A stretch of 64,000 bases of DNA. Origin: Tubulanus polymorphus (Eukaryota; Nemertea; Palaeonemertea; Tubulaniformes; Tubulanidae). The stretch lies in contig NC_134029.1 of the NCBI RefSeq assembly GCF_964204645.1, forward strand, positions 18,372,450 to 18,436,449, given 5' to 3'. Numbering within the stretch: the first letter of the stretch is position 1; each line of letters starts with the position of its first letter. The position numbers and the translations under genes were made by a program. The notes below the pieces were generated by a model that was not told the DNA's origin, ran no database searches, and worked only from the letters and a program-made list of their open reading frames with translations. This document shows positions 20,181 to 31,500 of this stretch, one piece after another.

Positions 20181-20759
20181 TATTTTTGTACCTCTGAACA
20201 GCTGAACTATCATAACAGAATTCGATGTTATGATAACTGATAATGGCAAAATAAACACGTGGCCAATGTATAACGCAAAAAGTATGAACTGGCCAAATAC
20301 CTCGTGGTAACATCGAATATGGTCAGAGAACTTCATTACTACTATCGGCGGAATGCGCATCGGGCGAATCTTGCTGGTGTACATCGTGACGTGACCGGGA
20401 AGAGCACAACTGCCGCGCGTTCCGGAGATGTGCTACTACTAGACGCGGCAATTCCCATTCACATTCCATAAATTATACAACTAATCAGTGAATCCACTAT
20501 AAATAAAGGACCAATGCTTAGATACAAGAGATTGATCTACAATACAGGCATCTGCGTATGATCAATAACAACCACAGATTTTTCACTTAGGTATTTTGAT
20601 GAAATTCAAATTCATTTGACCACGAGAAAATATTTTTGAATTTCAACGAGTGGATTGAATAACTCTGAAATTGCATTCGTGAAATTTAATATTCAATCGA
20701 TATCGTAGAGATTGTGTTACTCAACTTAGACGTTCGACAGCGAGGTATATTCATCATTC
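20181..20759. other. Intergenic, upstream flank of the receptor copy at 20760
   Basis: I see no gene. It holds a small inverted repeat around CATAACAGAATTCGATGTTATG. The flank does not obviously match the other receptor promoters. Confidence 0.4.
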
Positions 20760-21746
20760 ATGGCAAACTTGTCGACGTCCGATGTGTGTGAATCTTACAC
20801 AATGTTATCAGCAGTTGTCAGATACTAAGTCGAGGTTTACGCTGTACCTCCCCTTATCACTATAGGTCTCGTATTGAACGGTCTTTCCTTCGCTGTTTTC
20901 TACAAACAGAGATCCAACAACCGCTGTTATCATCTGCTCACATGTTTGACAGTTGTCGACGCTTCATTTTCGATCTTTGCATTCCTTCAAGGCCCAGTTC
21001 GTTATATCATCGGTTTCAAAGTTCTCGGTAAGGTTATCTTTCGAGTCGGCAGTTTTTCGGTGATGCCTCGTATTTTTCTTGGTCTGGTCATTTTCAGTCA
21101 TAGTCTTATTGCCATACGAAACTGGCTAAATGTTATCATACCTCTCGAACGTCTGATCACGGTAGCTTTTTATTTCAAAGCAACGAATTGGACAAATTCT
21201 CAAATTGACCTCACACTATTGTTTATATGTTTAAGTGTTGTCGTGTGTAACTCGTATTACTTTTACACGCGCAAAATTGGAATGACCTCGAATTACCGTT
21301 GTGTCCCACTTGTCAGAGCATTGCCAGCTACAAGCCTTAAACATTATAAAGTTTTCAATAATATCGTGAATCCAATTCTATTCGTTATGACGCCCATATT
21401 TTCAGTAATGCTTATCAATGCTTTACTACTTATCATAACATCGATAAAATTAAAAGCCAGGTCAAATATGCATTCGACTAAATCGATGACTCGTCTCGAC
21501 AAAAGGACTATTAATATGGTCACATGTTTGGCGCTGTTGTTTTTCATTCTAGAATCTCCAAGTACATTAACTAAATTCATAACGGCAACGAAATTTACTT
21601 TGCATAAAGTGGCGAAAATAACAAATATAGTGATTTTGAATAGCGTGGCAGCAGTTTTGTCAATCTTGAATTCATGTATCAATTTCTTCGTATACTTTGC
21701 AACCAATAGGAAATTTAGATACGCTCTGAAGCGCGGTCGTAGCTAG
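20760..21746 (+). pseudogene. Rhodopsin-like GPCR copy with one premature stop
   Basis: The copy starts at ATG 20760 (MANLSTSDVCESY) and is the same length as the gene at 8385 (987 bp). The only lesion I find is TAA at 20826-20828, codon 23, just before TM1, where paralogs have TAT, TAC or TTT. The remaining 306 codons are open and keep all seven helices, the ECL1 block, NPILFVM and NFFVYFA. An internal ATG at 20874 would miss the first part of TM1. It is either a very young pseudogene, a segregating null allele or a sequencing error. The 3' flank is shared with the copies at 2616 and 8385. Confidence 0.85.
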
Positions 21747-22159
21747 TAAGCCTATTTATTGCCAGTGCCACTAATAAATCTAGATCAATCCTGTTTTCCA
21801 GATAGACCTCACCAAAATTATTACAATCCATTAGTTTATCAGATTGTTCATCGTAAAATTATCTGTAGCGACTATTTGAAAATACGGATAGTACAACAAA
21901 AATTGAAGTATCTTGGTGCATTATCTTCAAAACATTTCGCGTTTCTTCTGAAATATTTAAGATTGAATAGATTATTGAGTTTCATGCACTTACACGGTTT
22001 CATTTTCAGAGGAAACATTGGGTTCGGCATTTTGTTGGTGAGAAATTTCTCCTATGAAATTTTTCATATATTTCGCATAGTCGCAAATAATCATGCAATT
22101 GTTAAACTGTTTTGGAGACTCCGGTGATAATACCAAAATTCATCCCTGCTACCAGATTC
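21747..22159. other. Receptor 3' flank, duplicated
   Basis: The portion 21800-21945 matches the 3' flanks at 3180 and 9390 in order (TTACAATCC, CAGATTGT, ACTATT, TGGTGCATTATCTTC). I see no gene in the open frame here. Confidence 0.5.
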
Positions 22160-22290
22160 CTCTTGCACAAACTTGCGTCGATAACAAATAAAATGATTCT
22201 AAGTAGCGTTTCTGCAGTTTCGTCTATGTCAATTTGTTTGCATACTTTGCGATAAATAGAAAATTCAGAGAGACTCTGCGTGGTTTTTCT
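22160..22290 (+). pseudogene. Receptor relic, ECL3-TM7 fragment
   Basis: It contains the TTCCTCTTGCACAAA equivalent of FPLHK, then TCGATAACAAATAAAATGAT and CGTTTCTGCAGTTTCGTCTA, matching the TM7 region. A small deletion removes the conserved Leu-Asp-Ser-Cys, and the fragment ends in AAATTCAGAGAGACTCTGCG. Nothing of TM1-TM6 is left nearby. Confidence 0.75.
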
Positions 22291-23258
22291 AGATTTGTGT
22301 TAACTCTTTTTGACAACACTCGTAGGTTTTTAACGTAACTGTATCTACCATCTACACGTGTATTTACATGATTATTTCAATTAATTAATTCAAAACAAAC
22401 ACATTATCCCATTCTTAGTGACAGTTAGAAATAAAGTACACAGTAAACAAATTATTTCTTCAAAAAATGGACGATGAGTTCGATTTACAAGAGAAAAATG
22501 TACTACCGCAAAGATTTCTCATCTTCAGCAAGAATGACCGTGTCTTTCGCGTAAAGAATAATAAGTAAATTAAGTTAAGTCCCTTAAAGTTCTGGATCAC
22601 AATTCAAATTCAGTTTTTTGTTAAACGACTTAGTTGATTTACCGCACGTAAGAAAGAAGTCTTCAATATCGTTTAGAAATAAGGAAAATACAATAGGTGA
22701 TAAATTTTCATCTTGTTTAACCCTCTATCTGCAGCAAAATAGTGTAACGTGTTACCGTTAAAGCTTAACACATGATTTGACCGAGAAATAGATCAATGTT
22801 ATTAACTATGTATAAGAAATTCTCCGTAATCCTACTATCTATCAATTTTTATCATGTTACACGACAGACCAAACCGGAAGTCGACGACAGTTCTTAGTGT
22901 ACAAATGTGATCAGTAGTTGAATATTTAACAAAATATAAAAGAAAAGCAACAATGAGTGCCGTACACTGCAAAACTAAGAATACAAGAATATGGATGAAA
23001 TACACTCGTATCATCATACAATAGTCGAACATCAGAAGAAATATCGAGGCAAATTAAGAATTTATGAATATTGAAGAATGTTTGAAGATATCCTGTATAG
23101 ATAGCCTTTGAATAGCCTGTATAAAGTAAGTGGTTTTTACTCGTTTACATTATAACTGGAATTTGAGCCAACATTTTTTTCAACAAAATCATTCGAAATT
23201 GGATAAGATATACTTGCTTGATGCTTTTCATTTTTTTTTCTCTCAAACATGTAATAAG

Positions 23259-23265
23259 TATATAT
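23259..23265 (+). promoter_or_regulatory. TATA box of receptor gene
   Basis: TATATAT followed by GACACTGCAGAAACTC lies about 120 bp upstream of the ATG at 23383, the same spacing and context as in the gene at 16790. Confidence 0.55.
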
Positions 23266-23382
23266 GACACTGCAGAAACTCTAAACTCACTATAATAGTA
23301 GTGCATCTACTCGATCACTCGATATCAATTTCGGTCTGTTTTGACTGAAGTGTATAGCTATATATAATATAGATTTCTAGTT

Positions 23383-24366
23383 ATGCCAAACCTGTCAACG
23401 CCCGACCAGTGTGATTCTTACTCAATGTTATCTTCAGTTGTCAGGTATTATGTCGAAGTTTACGTTGTACCCCCGCTACTTACTATGGGTCTCGTATTGA
23501 ACGGGATTTCTTTTGCAGTTTTCTACAAACAGAAATTAAATAACCGCTGTTATCACCTGCTCAAGTGTTTGGCTGTTGTCGATTCTTCGTTTCTAGTCAT
23601 TGGATTTTTCCAAGGCCCAGTTCGTTACGTCATCGGTTTTAATGTTCTCGGAAAGATTATCTTTCGAGTCGGCAGTTTTTCGGTGATGCCTCGAATTTTT
23701 CTGGGTCTTGTTCTATTTTCTAAGAGCACTCTTGCTTTGCGCAACTGGTTGAATGTAGTAATACCCCTCGAGCGCCTGATCACAATTAGTCTTTATTTCA
23801 AAGCGAGAAATTGGAAAAATTCGCATATTGACCTGGCCTTAGCACTTCTAACTTTACACTCTATCGTTTTGAATTCATACTACCTTTTCACTCGTGAGGT
23901 TGGAACAACCACAAATTACAAATGTGTTCCACTTGTAAGAGCTTTACCGCCTACAAATATCAAACTTTACAGAGTTCTGAATAACGTTGTTAATCCAATT
24001 CTATTTGTTATGCTGCCAACTAATCTGGTTCTATTTATCAACGCTATACTTCTTATCGTGGTATCAATAAAATTAAAAGCGAGGTCGAATATTCATTCGA
24101 CTAAATCACTGACAAGTCTCGAGAAAAAGACTATCAATATGGTCATAGTTCTGGCAGTTGTATTCTTTATTTTAGAGTCTCCGAGTACGTTATCTAAATT
24201 CATACAAGCAATGAGATTCCCTTTATATAAAACGACATCAATAACAAACATAGTGATTTTCAACAGCGTTTCCGCTGTTTCGTCTTTATTGGATTCATGT
24301 GTGAATTTTTTCGCATACTATGCGATTAACCGAAAATTCCGACAAACTCTGCATGGCATTTTGTAA
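23383..24366 (+). CDS. Intronless rhodopsin-like GPCR, 327 aa
   Basis: Starts MPNLSTPDQCDSY and contains seven hydrophobic helices. Landmarks: Asn in TM1 (VLNGIS), Asp in TM2 (AVVDSSF), LER after TM3, YKCVPL in ECL2, NPILFVM in TM5, LESPSTLSKF in TM6, and NFFAYYAINRKFRQ at the end of TM7. It is very close to the gene at 16790 from ECL2 to TM5, where long runs are identical, but differs more in TM1-TM2, which suggests gene conversion between the two. There is no TM3 Cys. It is an orphan member of a local expansion. Confidence 0.9.
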   Translation: MPNLSTPDQCDSYSMLSSVVRYYVEVYVVPPLLTMGLVLNGISFAVFYKQKLNNRCYHLLKCLAVVDSSFLVIGFFQGPVRYVIGFNVLGKIIFRVGSFSVMPRIFLGLVLFSKSTLALRNWLNVVIPLERLITISLYFKARNWKNSHIDLALALLTLHSIVLNSYYLFTREVGTTTNYKCVPLVRALPPTNIKLYRVLNNVVNPILFVMLPTNLVLFINAILLIVVSIKLKARSNIHSTKSLTSLEKKTINMVIVLAVVFFILESPSTLSKFIQAMRFPLYKTTSITNIVIFNSVSAVSSLLDSCVNFFAYYAINRKFRQTLHGIL

Positions 24367-24900
24367 ACTAGCAACACAAATCAGTTTTCTTTGAAATCTA
24401 ATATTTCAACTTAAGTGAGGGATCGTATCTCCAAAAATGGGTACTGCTATCGATCGGTACAAATCTATCACCACCGTTTTCTGTGCTGTATGTAGTAACC
24501 AGTCACCAGCCCAGTTGATCTTCAGAATTAGCTCAGACTGTTGTGCACTGGGTCATCATTATTGGTGTTTCAAAATAACAATTATAATTTGGAATTTTGG
24601 CTTTTATTTTGTAACTAAACATATTTCATAACTCTTATTTCACTTTTGATGAATTATGATGATTACTTTTGAGAAGGTGCACTGTCATTAATTTATCGGG
24701 GTTAGACTGGTTGCCGGTTAATTCAATTCAATAATTAATATATTCAAAACTAAAATGACTTTATTGATCCTGGATATTTACATGCGTATGTACTTATTAT
24801 CATCTTTTTTTATTGTCGACCGTATTAAGTAATATGTGTGTCGTTTTTCAAGGCGTTAATAAACTTTCAAGTTAGTTTTTTTGTTTCTATTTCTGGTTGT
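24367..24900. other. Intergenic, no gene seen
   Basis: Between two oppositely oriented receptor units. I see a 64-codon ORF with no recognisable content and nothing else. Confidence 0.4.
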
Positions 24901-25030
24901 AGAAAAATGCGAAAGAAAATCCGTTCAATGCGAGACCTATTCAGAGTAGAGGAGGTACAGCATAAACTTCAGCATAATATTTACTGGTAATTACATTGAA
25001 TAAGGCTCACGCTGGATGGTTGTCGACAAG
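24901..25030 (-). pseudogene. Receptor relic, N-terminal fragment
   Basis: On the minus strand it matches the start of the receptor coding sequence: the N-terminal Ser-Glu-Arg region, then GAAGTTTATGCTGTACCTCC and the TM1 part ATTGAACGGATTTTCTTTCG. It has internal stops and lacks everything after TM1. Its upstream flank (25030-25160) is also similar to the flank of the gene at 25472-26482, so this is a truncated copy of that minus-strand unit. Confidence 0.8.
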
Positions 25031-25471
25031 GTTACCAAAAAGGCCTATTAGAAACGCTATTAGATTGAACTAGGCCACTATTGAAGATTCATAAATGTTT
25101 TTGCTATATGGTCGTATGTGTTTTGTTTTGAGATAATTCGTGTTCACTCACGATTCGTTCGAATTTTTAGTTTTAAAACCAAGAATTTATTTAATCAAAT
25201 TATAAATGGCACGACATTTCGAGCTCTCTCTTTGAGAGCATCGTCTGGTGTGTGAGTGAGTATCTTAACCCAAACAAGTCTCGCTCAGCTGTGTGTGGAA
25301 AATCAGTGGAACTTACAACGCATTGATGTTACCAGTAAATGGTTTTAAACTATCTTTAAGATAACATCTGCGCGCGTCTTTAAGGGGCACCTTTTAGTAA
25401 AAATTACCTTAGAGTAATTATCTCGTCAAATAGCTACATGAAATGCAAGTTTCAGCAGTCAGAAATAGAAG

Positions 25472-26482
25472 CTATTTTCTCGAAATATACATAGAATCTA
25501 GTAATAAACTATGTAAAATCTGCCTGAATTTCCTATTGGCCACGTAGTATGCCACCATGTTGACACATGAATCCAAGATGGGTGAAACTGTAGAAATACC
25601 GTTTAAAATCACTACATTCGTTATCGACACGACTTTGTGTAAAGGGAAACTGATTGCTTGTGTAAATTTTGATAATGCACTTGGGGACTCGAAAATCAAA
25701 AATACCACCGCCAGACCTGTGACCATATTAATAGTCTTTACATTGAGACTATTCAGTGATCTAGTCGAATGAATATTCGACCTGGCTTTTAATTTGATTG
25801 ATACCACGATAAGTAGTATAGCGTTGATAAACATAACTAAAAGTATGGGCGCCATAATAAACAGAATTGTATTCACAACGTTATTGAAGACTCTGTAAAG
25901 TTTAATATTTGTAGGTGGTAGAGCTCTTACACTTGGGACACACCAGTAATTTGTTGTTGTTCCAACTTCGCGTGTGAACAGATAGTAAGAATTTAAAACG
26001 ACAGAGCTTACCGTAACAAAAACTAGTGCTAGGTTAATTTGGTAGATTTTCCAATTCGTCGCTTCGAAATAAAGAGTTATAGTGACCAGGCGTTCGAGAG
26101 GTATGATTACGTTTAGCCAATTTCGTAGGGCAATAGCAGTTTGGCTAAAAACGACTAGACTGAGAACGATACGAGGCATCACCGAAAAACTGCCGACTCG
26201 AAAGATAACCTTACCGAGAACTTTAAAACCGATTAAATAACGAACTGGGCCTTGAAAAATTGCAATGACTAGAAACGAAGAATCTGCGACGGCCAAACAT
26301 TTGAGCAGATGATAGCAGCGGTTGTTGGATTTCAGCTCGTAGAAAACCGCGTAAGAAAATCCATTTAATACAAGTCCTGTAATGAGCAGAGGAGGTACAA
26401 CGTATACCTGAATATAGTATCTGATAACTGAAGATAACATTGTGTAAGATTCACACTGGTCGGACGTCGACAAGTTCTCCAT
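25472..26482 (-). CDS. Intronless rhodopsin-like GPCR, 336 aa, minus strand
   Basis: Starts MENLSTSDQCESYTM and is the only intact receptor of the cluster on the minus strand. Seven helices; LER at the TM3 end; YWCVPS in ECL2 with the single ECL2 Cys; NTILFIM in TM5 where the others have NPILFVM, so the TM5 Pro is lost. TM7 reads DSCVNMVAYYVANRKFR. The ECL1/TM3 nucleotide block is the same as in the plus-strand copies, though the rest is more diverged. It lies tail to tail with the gene at 23383. An orphan receptor; the ligand is unknown. Confidence 0.9.
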   Translation of the reverse strand: MENLSTSDQCESYTMLSSVIRYYIQVYVVPPLLITGLVLNGFSYAVFYELKSNNRCYHLLKCLAVADSSFLVIAIFQGPVRYLIGFKVLGKVIFRVGSFSVMPRIVLSLVVFSQTAIALRNWLNVIIPLERLVTITLYFEATNWKIYQINLALVFVTVSSVVLNSYYLFTREVGTTTNYWCVPSVRALPPTNIKLYRVFNNVVNTILFIMAPILLVMFINAILLIVVSIKLKARSNIHSTRSLNSLNVKTINMVTGLAVVFLIFESPSALSKFTQAISFPLHKVVSITNVVILNGISTVSPILDSCVNMVAYYVANRKFRQILHSLLLDSMYISRK

Positions 26483-27411
26483 AATGTATGCCTGATTTTA
26501 AGTAACTTGCTAGAAGATTGAACGAGGTCACTATTAAAGATTCAAAATTGTCTTGCCTTTATAATCGGAGAATTTTTTTTGAGATTAAAATTATTAAGCT
26601 ATGATTCATCCGAATTTCATTTAAGAAACCGAATAGGAAACCAGAATAGGAGTTGTTTTCGAAAGCTTGATTTCTTTTACATAGGCTCTTCGTTAACTAG
26701 TTCTCACTCACCAATTTCACCAATTCTGTTTCGAATTTAGATATGGAGTACAGAGCCAGTGATGAAACCATTAGTGGAAATGATTGCCGTGCCTAGAATT
26801 ACCGGAGCTCCCATTACGCATGAGAAAATTAAGAAACTAACTCATCATGATTTTCTATCGAATCAACCATCAATTAAAATTGAAAATATACTCTCATATT
26901 TCTAACAGCCTAAATTAATTGCTAGTGTCAACTAAAATTATCTCCATCGGGAAATTTGAAATTCGTGCGTTGAATTCACTACTTTCACTATACAGTAAAC
27001 TTCATCTAATTCAGACACACGTCCTACTCGGACTTTTGATTAATTCGGACAAAAACTTCACAATATCCTTACGTATTTTACGATCCATATCCCGGTGTTT
27101 CGCTTTTCAATTTTGTATTTGTATTGGTATTTTATTTGCAATCTCATAAAGAACAAAGTAACAAATGAAGTATCACATTTGAGAAAAGATAAGAATGAGA
27201 TTGCCAGGGTCAGGAAGAATCCAGAGATTATCGAGTCGGGTCCCTGTCAATGACAAATAAAGGAAAACTGTATTTTGGCGAACTTATAAAGCCATACATT
27301 GACGAAAACCAGCGATGAGAATTTTTATTGAAAATAAGTGCAGAGCGTTTAGGATAAAATAAAGATTTATGCAGTATTTGAATAGAATTAAATATCAATA
27401 AACAGGAAAGG
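26483..27411. other. Intergenic, no gene seen
   Basis: The first 150 bp are the promoter-side flank of the minus-strand receptor, partly duplicated at 25030-25160. I see nothing supportable beyond that. Confidence 0.4.
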
Positions 27412-27615
27412 ATGACCTATGGGTTGTGCCAAAATGGGGTATATCGAGAGTGTGTGCATTGCGTAGAATTCTTGTCCGAGTTAGGTGAGGTTTACTGCCT
27501 CCAAGTGATCTTCTCCGATCGCTGTTCTCCTGGTGAAACTTCGTTGAAGGCTTCGTTCAGTGGTTCTGTGAAATGGCTAAAATGTTGCGAACCCTGCCTA
27601 GTGCAGTCCCAATAG
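27412..27615 (+). CDS. Small Cys-rich ORF, possible exon
   Basis: Sixty-seven codons with eight Cys and a KWLKCCEPC ending, recalling the CC-x-x-C ends of the ShK-like exons of the metalloprotease (KCCVGC, KKCCASC). A possible splice acceptor (AATAAACAG) lies just upstream. It could be the last exon of an unrecognised secreted Cys-rich protein or a chance ORF. No signal peptide is visible in it. Confidence 0.25.
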   Translation: MTYGLCQNGVYRECVHCVEFLSELGEVYCLQVIFSDRCSPGETSLKASFSGSVKWLKCCEPCLVQSQ

Positions 27616-28555
27616 TAGATTCAACGTGAAAACAACGCTTTTAATATAGAAATTATTATTTTCGTAATGTTTTCTATTCTCAATTGTTTTTCTCCAAAAT
27701 GTATAGAAATAATTTCGTAACACAAATCAACATGGATAAGGAAAGATAAACGATCATATACATGAATAAATAAATACAAGTATGAATACATATATACCTT
27801 GAATATATCTGAGTTAATATCTAAAATAAAAGTATACGGTGCTGCAATTGCATTTTCGTTAAAAAACAATTAGAAGCCGATTCATCGGATTTATAGGGGC
27901 TAGAATGATATATGATTGGGTATTTTTTCTATTTCTGATTAAATCGTTTTTTAGATTGACCGAAAAAATACATCGCACTGGTTTTTGGAGGGGTACCGGC
28001 CAACGTGGCATTCGATGATTAAGCTAGGGTCAGCCAGGTTTGCTAGTAATCAACTCAAATATGCGCGCTTCAATTTCTTCTTCACTCGGTTCTTATCGAA
28101 CCGAATTTTCTCAGCAAAATCAGCAAATTATCTTTAAGTGTTATCTTCTTTTGCGGCTGGTATAATAAATCTTTCGAAAGGCTGAAAATAAAGTCCAGTT
28201 CGAGTTTATTGAATTTTGTCTACGTTAGTTTATCGATTGTTTGTAGCGCCATCTGGTGTTGTACCGGTAACCCCATTGAGATATATTCATTTCCGCAATT
28301 TCTACATTTTTAAACAATACTAGACTGTATCGAATTTCAATAGATCAACATTATTAGTTTTAGTTAATGAACGATCCCGTCGTAATCTGGTTTCACATAA
28401 AAAGAGATGCGGATACAAAGATATTTTAAAAAGTTAAATTTATAAAAATACTAAAATTTCACATTCTCTTAAATAGGTTTTTTTAATAATTGAATTCACT
28501 GGCGGCTGTACATGTAGAGTTGGTTTCACCACTGTTTATAAACGATCGTCACATC
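27616..28555. other. Intergenic, 3' side of the RAI14-like gene
   Basis: I see no gene. AATAAA on the minus strand at 28205-28210 could end the RAI14-like transcript about 350 bp after its stop. Confidence 0.4.
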
Positions 28556-31500
28556 CTAAAAATCGGCTCCTACTCGATGGTCCAGCTGATCAGGGCTCTT
28601 TTTACGAATCTCAATTATTGCAGTCAGGGCCTCGTTTACCTCTGGCTTGATATTTCCCTGAATTAAAATGACAATATGGATTACAATTATGGGTCTGACC
28701 ATGGACTCTAAAACGAACTGGTTTCCCGTTGTTATCAGCTCTGTGTATTACCAGAAATGAAAACACCATTGTTTTAGCGAAATAGGACACACTGACTGAA
28801 ATCGCAATTCAATTTTTCCCAAAATGCTCATAATCAGGATAAACCTTTGCGTTACGATAACGATTGACTAAATAGTTACCTGAACAGCATCGAGTAAATG
28901 ACTTCTGTATACATCGATAATTTCTTTGTGTTTGGTATCGTGATCCTAAAAAATAAACAACTTTTGAATTCAACTCGTTCAACAAATGAAATACAAAATG
29001 TAAGTTCAAGTACATACGAAAAGGGACTCATTGCTTTCGCATGTGTGCACTTGTGTATAAGATTTTAAAAATATATACATGTACTGCATGAAAACATTTC
29101 AGGAATGAACTCCATCGATACTTACTACGAGTTGTTCTTGTAGTACCTGTACTTGTTTCTCTACTGAATCGCCATCTTTCGGATAGGCCGATGATTCCAT
29201 TGAGATAAATGTCGGAGATTGAGCCGTTCTGGAAACTAGTTCAGCCGTTACGATATCCATCGATAAACTTCTGTTATTATTACACTCACTGTTTAGTTTG
29301 TGTAACAATTCCGTATTTTGTTCGCGTATATCTCTATTCAGTAGTTCTAACTTCGCGTATTTCTCCGATAATTCGCTATTTCCGCGTTCCAATTCTTCAC
29401 ACTTAAGTTGGAATTGTTCTAATTGTTCAATAAGTTCATCGCTTTGTTGAACGAGGCCGTCTCCGGATTCTTCAACTTTTTGGCAATAATCTTCTAGCGA
29501 GTTCAGTTTTTCGTTGAGTTGCTTGATTTCCTCGATATACTCTTCTTCCTTTTTATCAAATACTTTGCTACTATCTCGTAGTGGAATTTCTTGTGAATTA
29601 CCCGCCAATTGTCTCAATTCAAGTATTTCTCGTTGGGCTTTGTCAACATATTCTTGCAGATCTCGATTTTCTTGTTCTAAAGCGGTTCTTTCGTTTTCAA
29701 GTTTATCCAATTCGGATTTATGCCTGTCAGAATCTTTGGAGGCTTTCTTCTCCTCCAATTCGAAATTAATCTTTTCAAGGGCATCAACTTCTTCGGCTAA
29801 AACATCCTTTTCTCTCAACAAACTCTTCATACGTTGTGTCAATTCAGTTATTTCATCTTCGAGTTTCAGTTTATCCTCTTCTTTTGCCTCATTTTCTTTC
29901 TGTAAATTCACCAATTCGTGATTTAGAATCGTTACTTTGTCTTCTAGATTTTTATAATCACCGTTAGTGACAGTGATGTCAACGTTATTTGAAGATTGGT
30001 CATTTAATTTCATCTTTACTAAATCTAGCTCTTCTTGTAGCATATCGTAATCCTTCACCAGCGATGACAATTCAGTACTGATTTTCTCGTTATTGGCCTG
30101 CAGTTGATCGTTTTCCTCTTGTAAATCGAACATGTCGTCTTGAACGTCGTTATAGTTTTGAGCTCGCTGCTGGAGTTCAGAATTCAACCGCTGTAAATCT
30201 TCGCATTCCATACGTAATGCCTGCAATTCTTCGTTCTCCTCTTCCATTCGTGGAATTTGCGCTGACACATTTTGAACGTTTTCCATCGTGATAACTTCTA
30301 TATCATCGTCGACTTTATTCAGGTCATCCACCTTCTCTAGAAGTTGTTCGTTCTTCATATTCAACTCAGAATACTCAACATTTAGTTTCTGAAGCTGCTC
30401 TGTCAACAACCGTGACTCCTCTTCTTGCGACTTAACGAGCTGTTCATTGGATGTTTTAAGGCTGGTCACCTCTTTTTTAAGTGATTTATTTGAAGATTTC
30501 AACTGCGTACACTCAGCATTGACCTTGGCGAATTGAGCCGTCAATTCATTAACATATTTCTTCTTTTCCTCGTCGAGCTTTTCATTGGTAGACACTAAAT
30601 TACGAATCTCTTCTTTGAGTGTTAGATTTTTGGTTTGCAATTCTGTGCACTCATCATCCAAGTTTTCGATCTGTTTTTGCAAGTCAGACTTTTCAGAAAT
30701 GATTACATCGTTTTCACTTTCTAACTCATTTATAATAGTTTTCAACTGCTTTGCCTCTATTTCAGCAGTTTGTTTATTCAATTCTAATTGTGTGAACTCA
30801 TCTCGTAGATTTTCATACTGCACCTGTAGTTGAGAATGATCTTTTAACAACGCGTCTCGAGTCCCTTTCTCAGCTTCAAAATCAAAAGATATTATTTTCA
30901 GTTTCTCGATTTCCTGTTTTAAGTTGGCATTTGATACTTTCATTTCAGATATTTCTTCTGTCAAACGACTTGATCGCTCAAATGAATCCTCTTTTTCTCT
31001 TTCCAATAATTCAATTTTATTCTTGCCAATCATCATTTCATTTCGAAGGTTTTTGTTTTCATCTATTAATTGTTCTCGCTGTCCATCTGAGAACAATAGC
31101 TGTGTTTGTATTCCCTCTACGTGATCACGGCGATCATTTTCCAAGATGTTATTTGCTTCCTTCAACTTTTGAATCTCACTGTACTTTTCTTCGAGTTCTT
31201 CATCAAGCGCATCGTTTCGCTCTTCAACTGCTTTCACTTTCGATTCCAATCCTTCGCGTGTCTTTTCCAGTTCATCGATCCTTCGATTATAAGTCTTTAT
31301 TTCTTCGAGAAGATTGCTATTTTCGAGCTCAGCTTTTTCAATCTGGACACCAGATAATTCGAGTTTTACTTCAGCATCTTTAACAAACATAGATCGATCC
31401 TTTTCTAAATCTTCTTTTTCAGTTTGTAGATTTTCGAGTTCATTTTGTAATACACGCTTGGCTGACGTTGCTGCGGCATAATCATCTTTAAGTTTATTTA

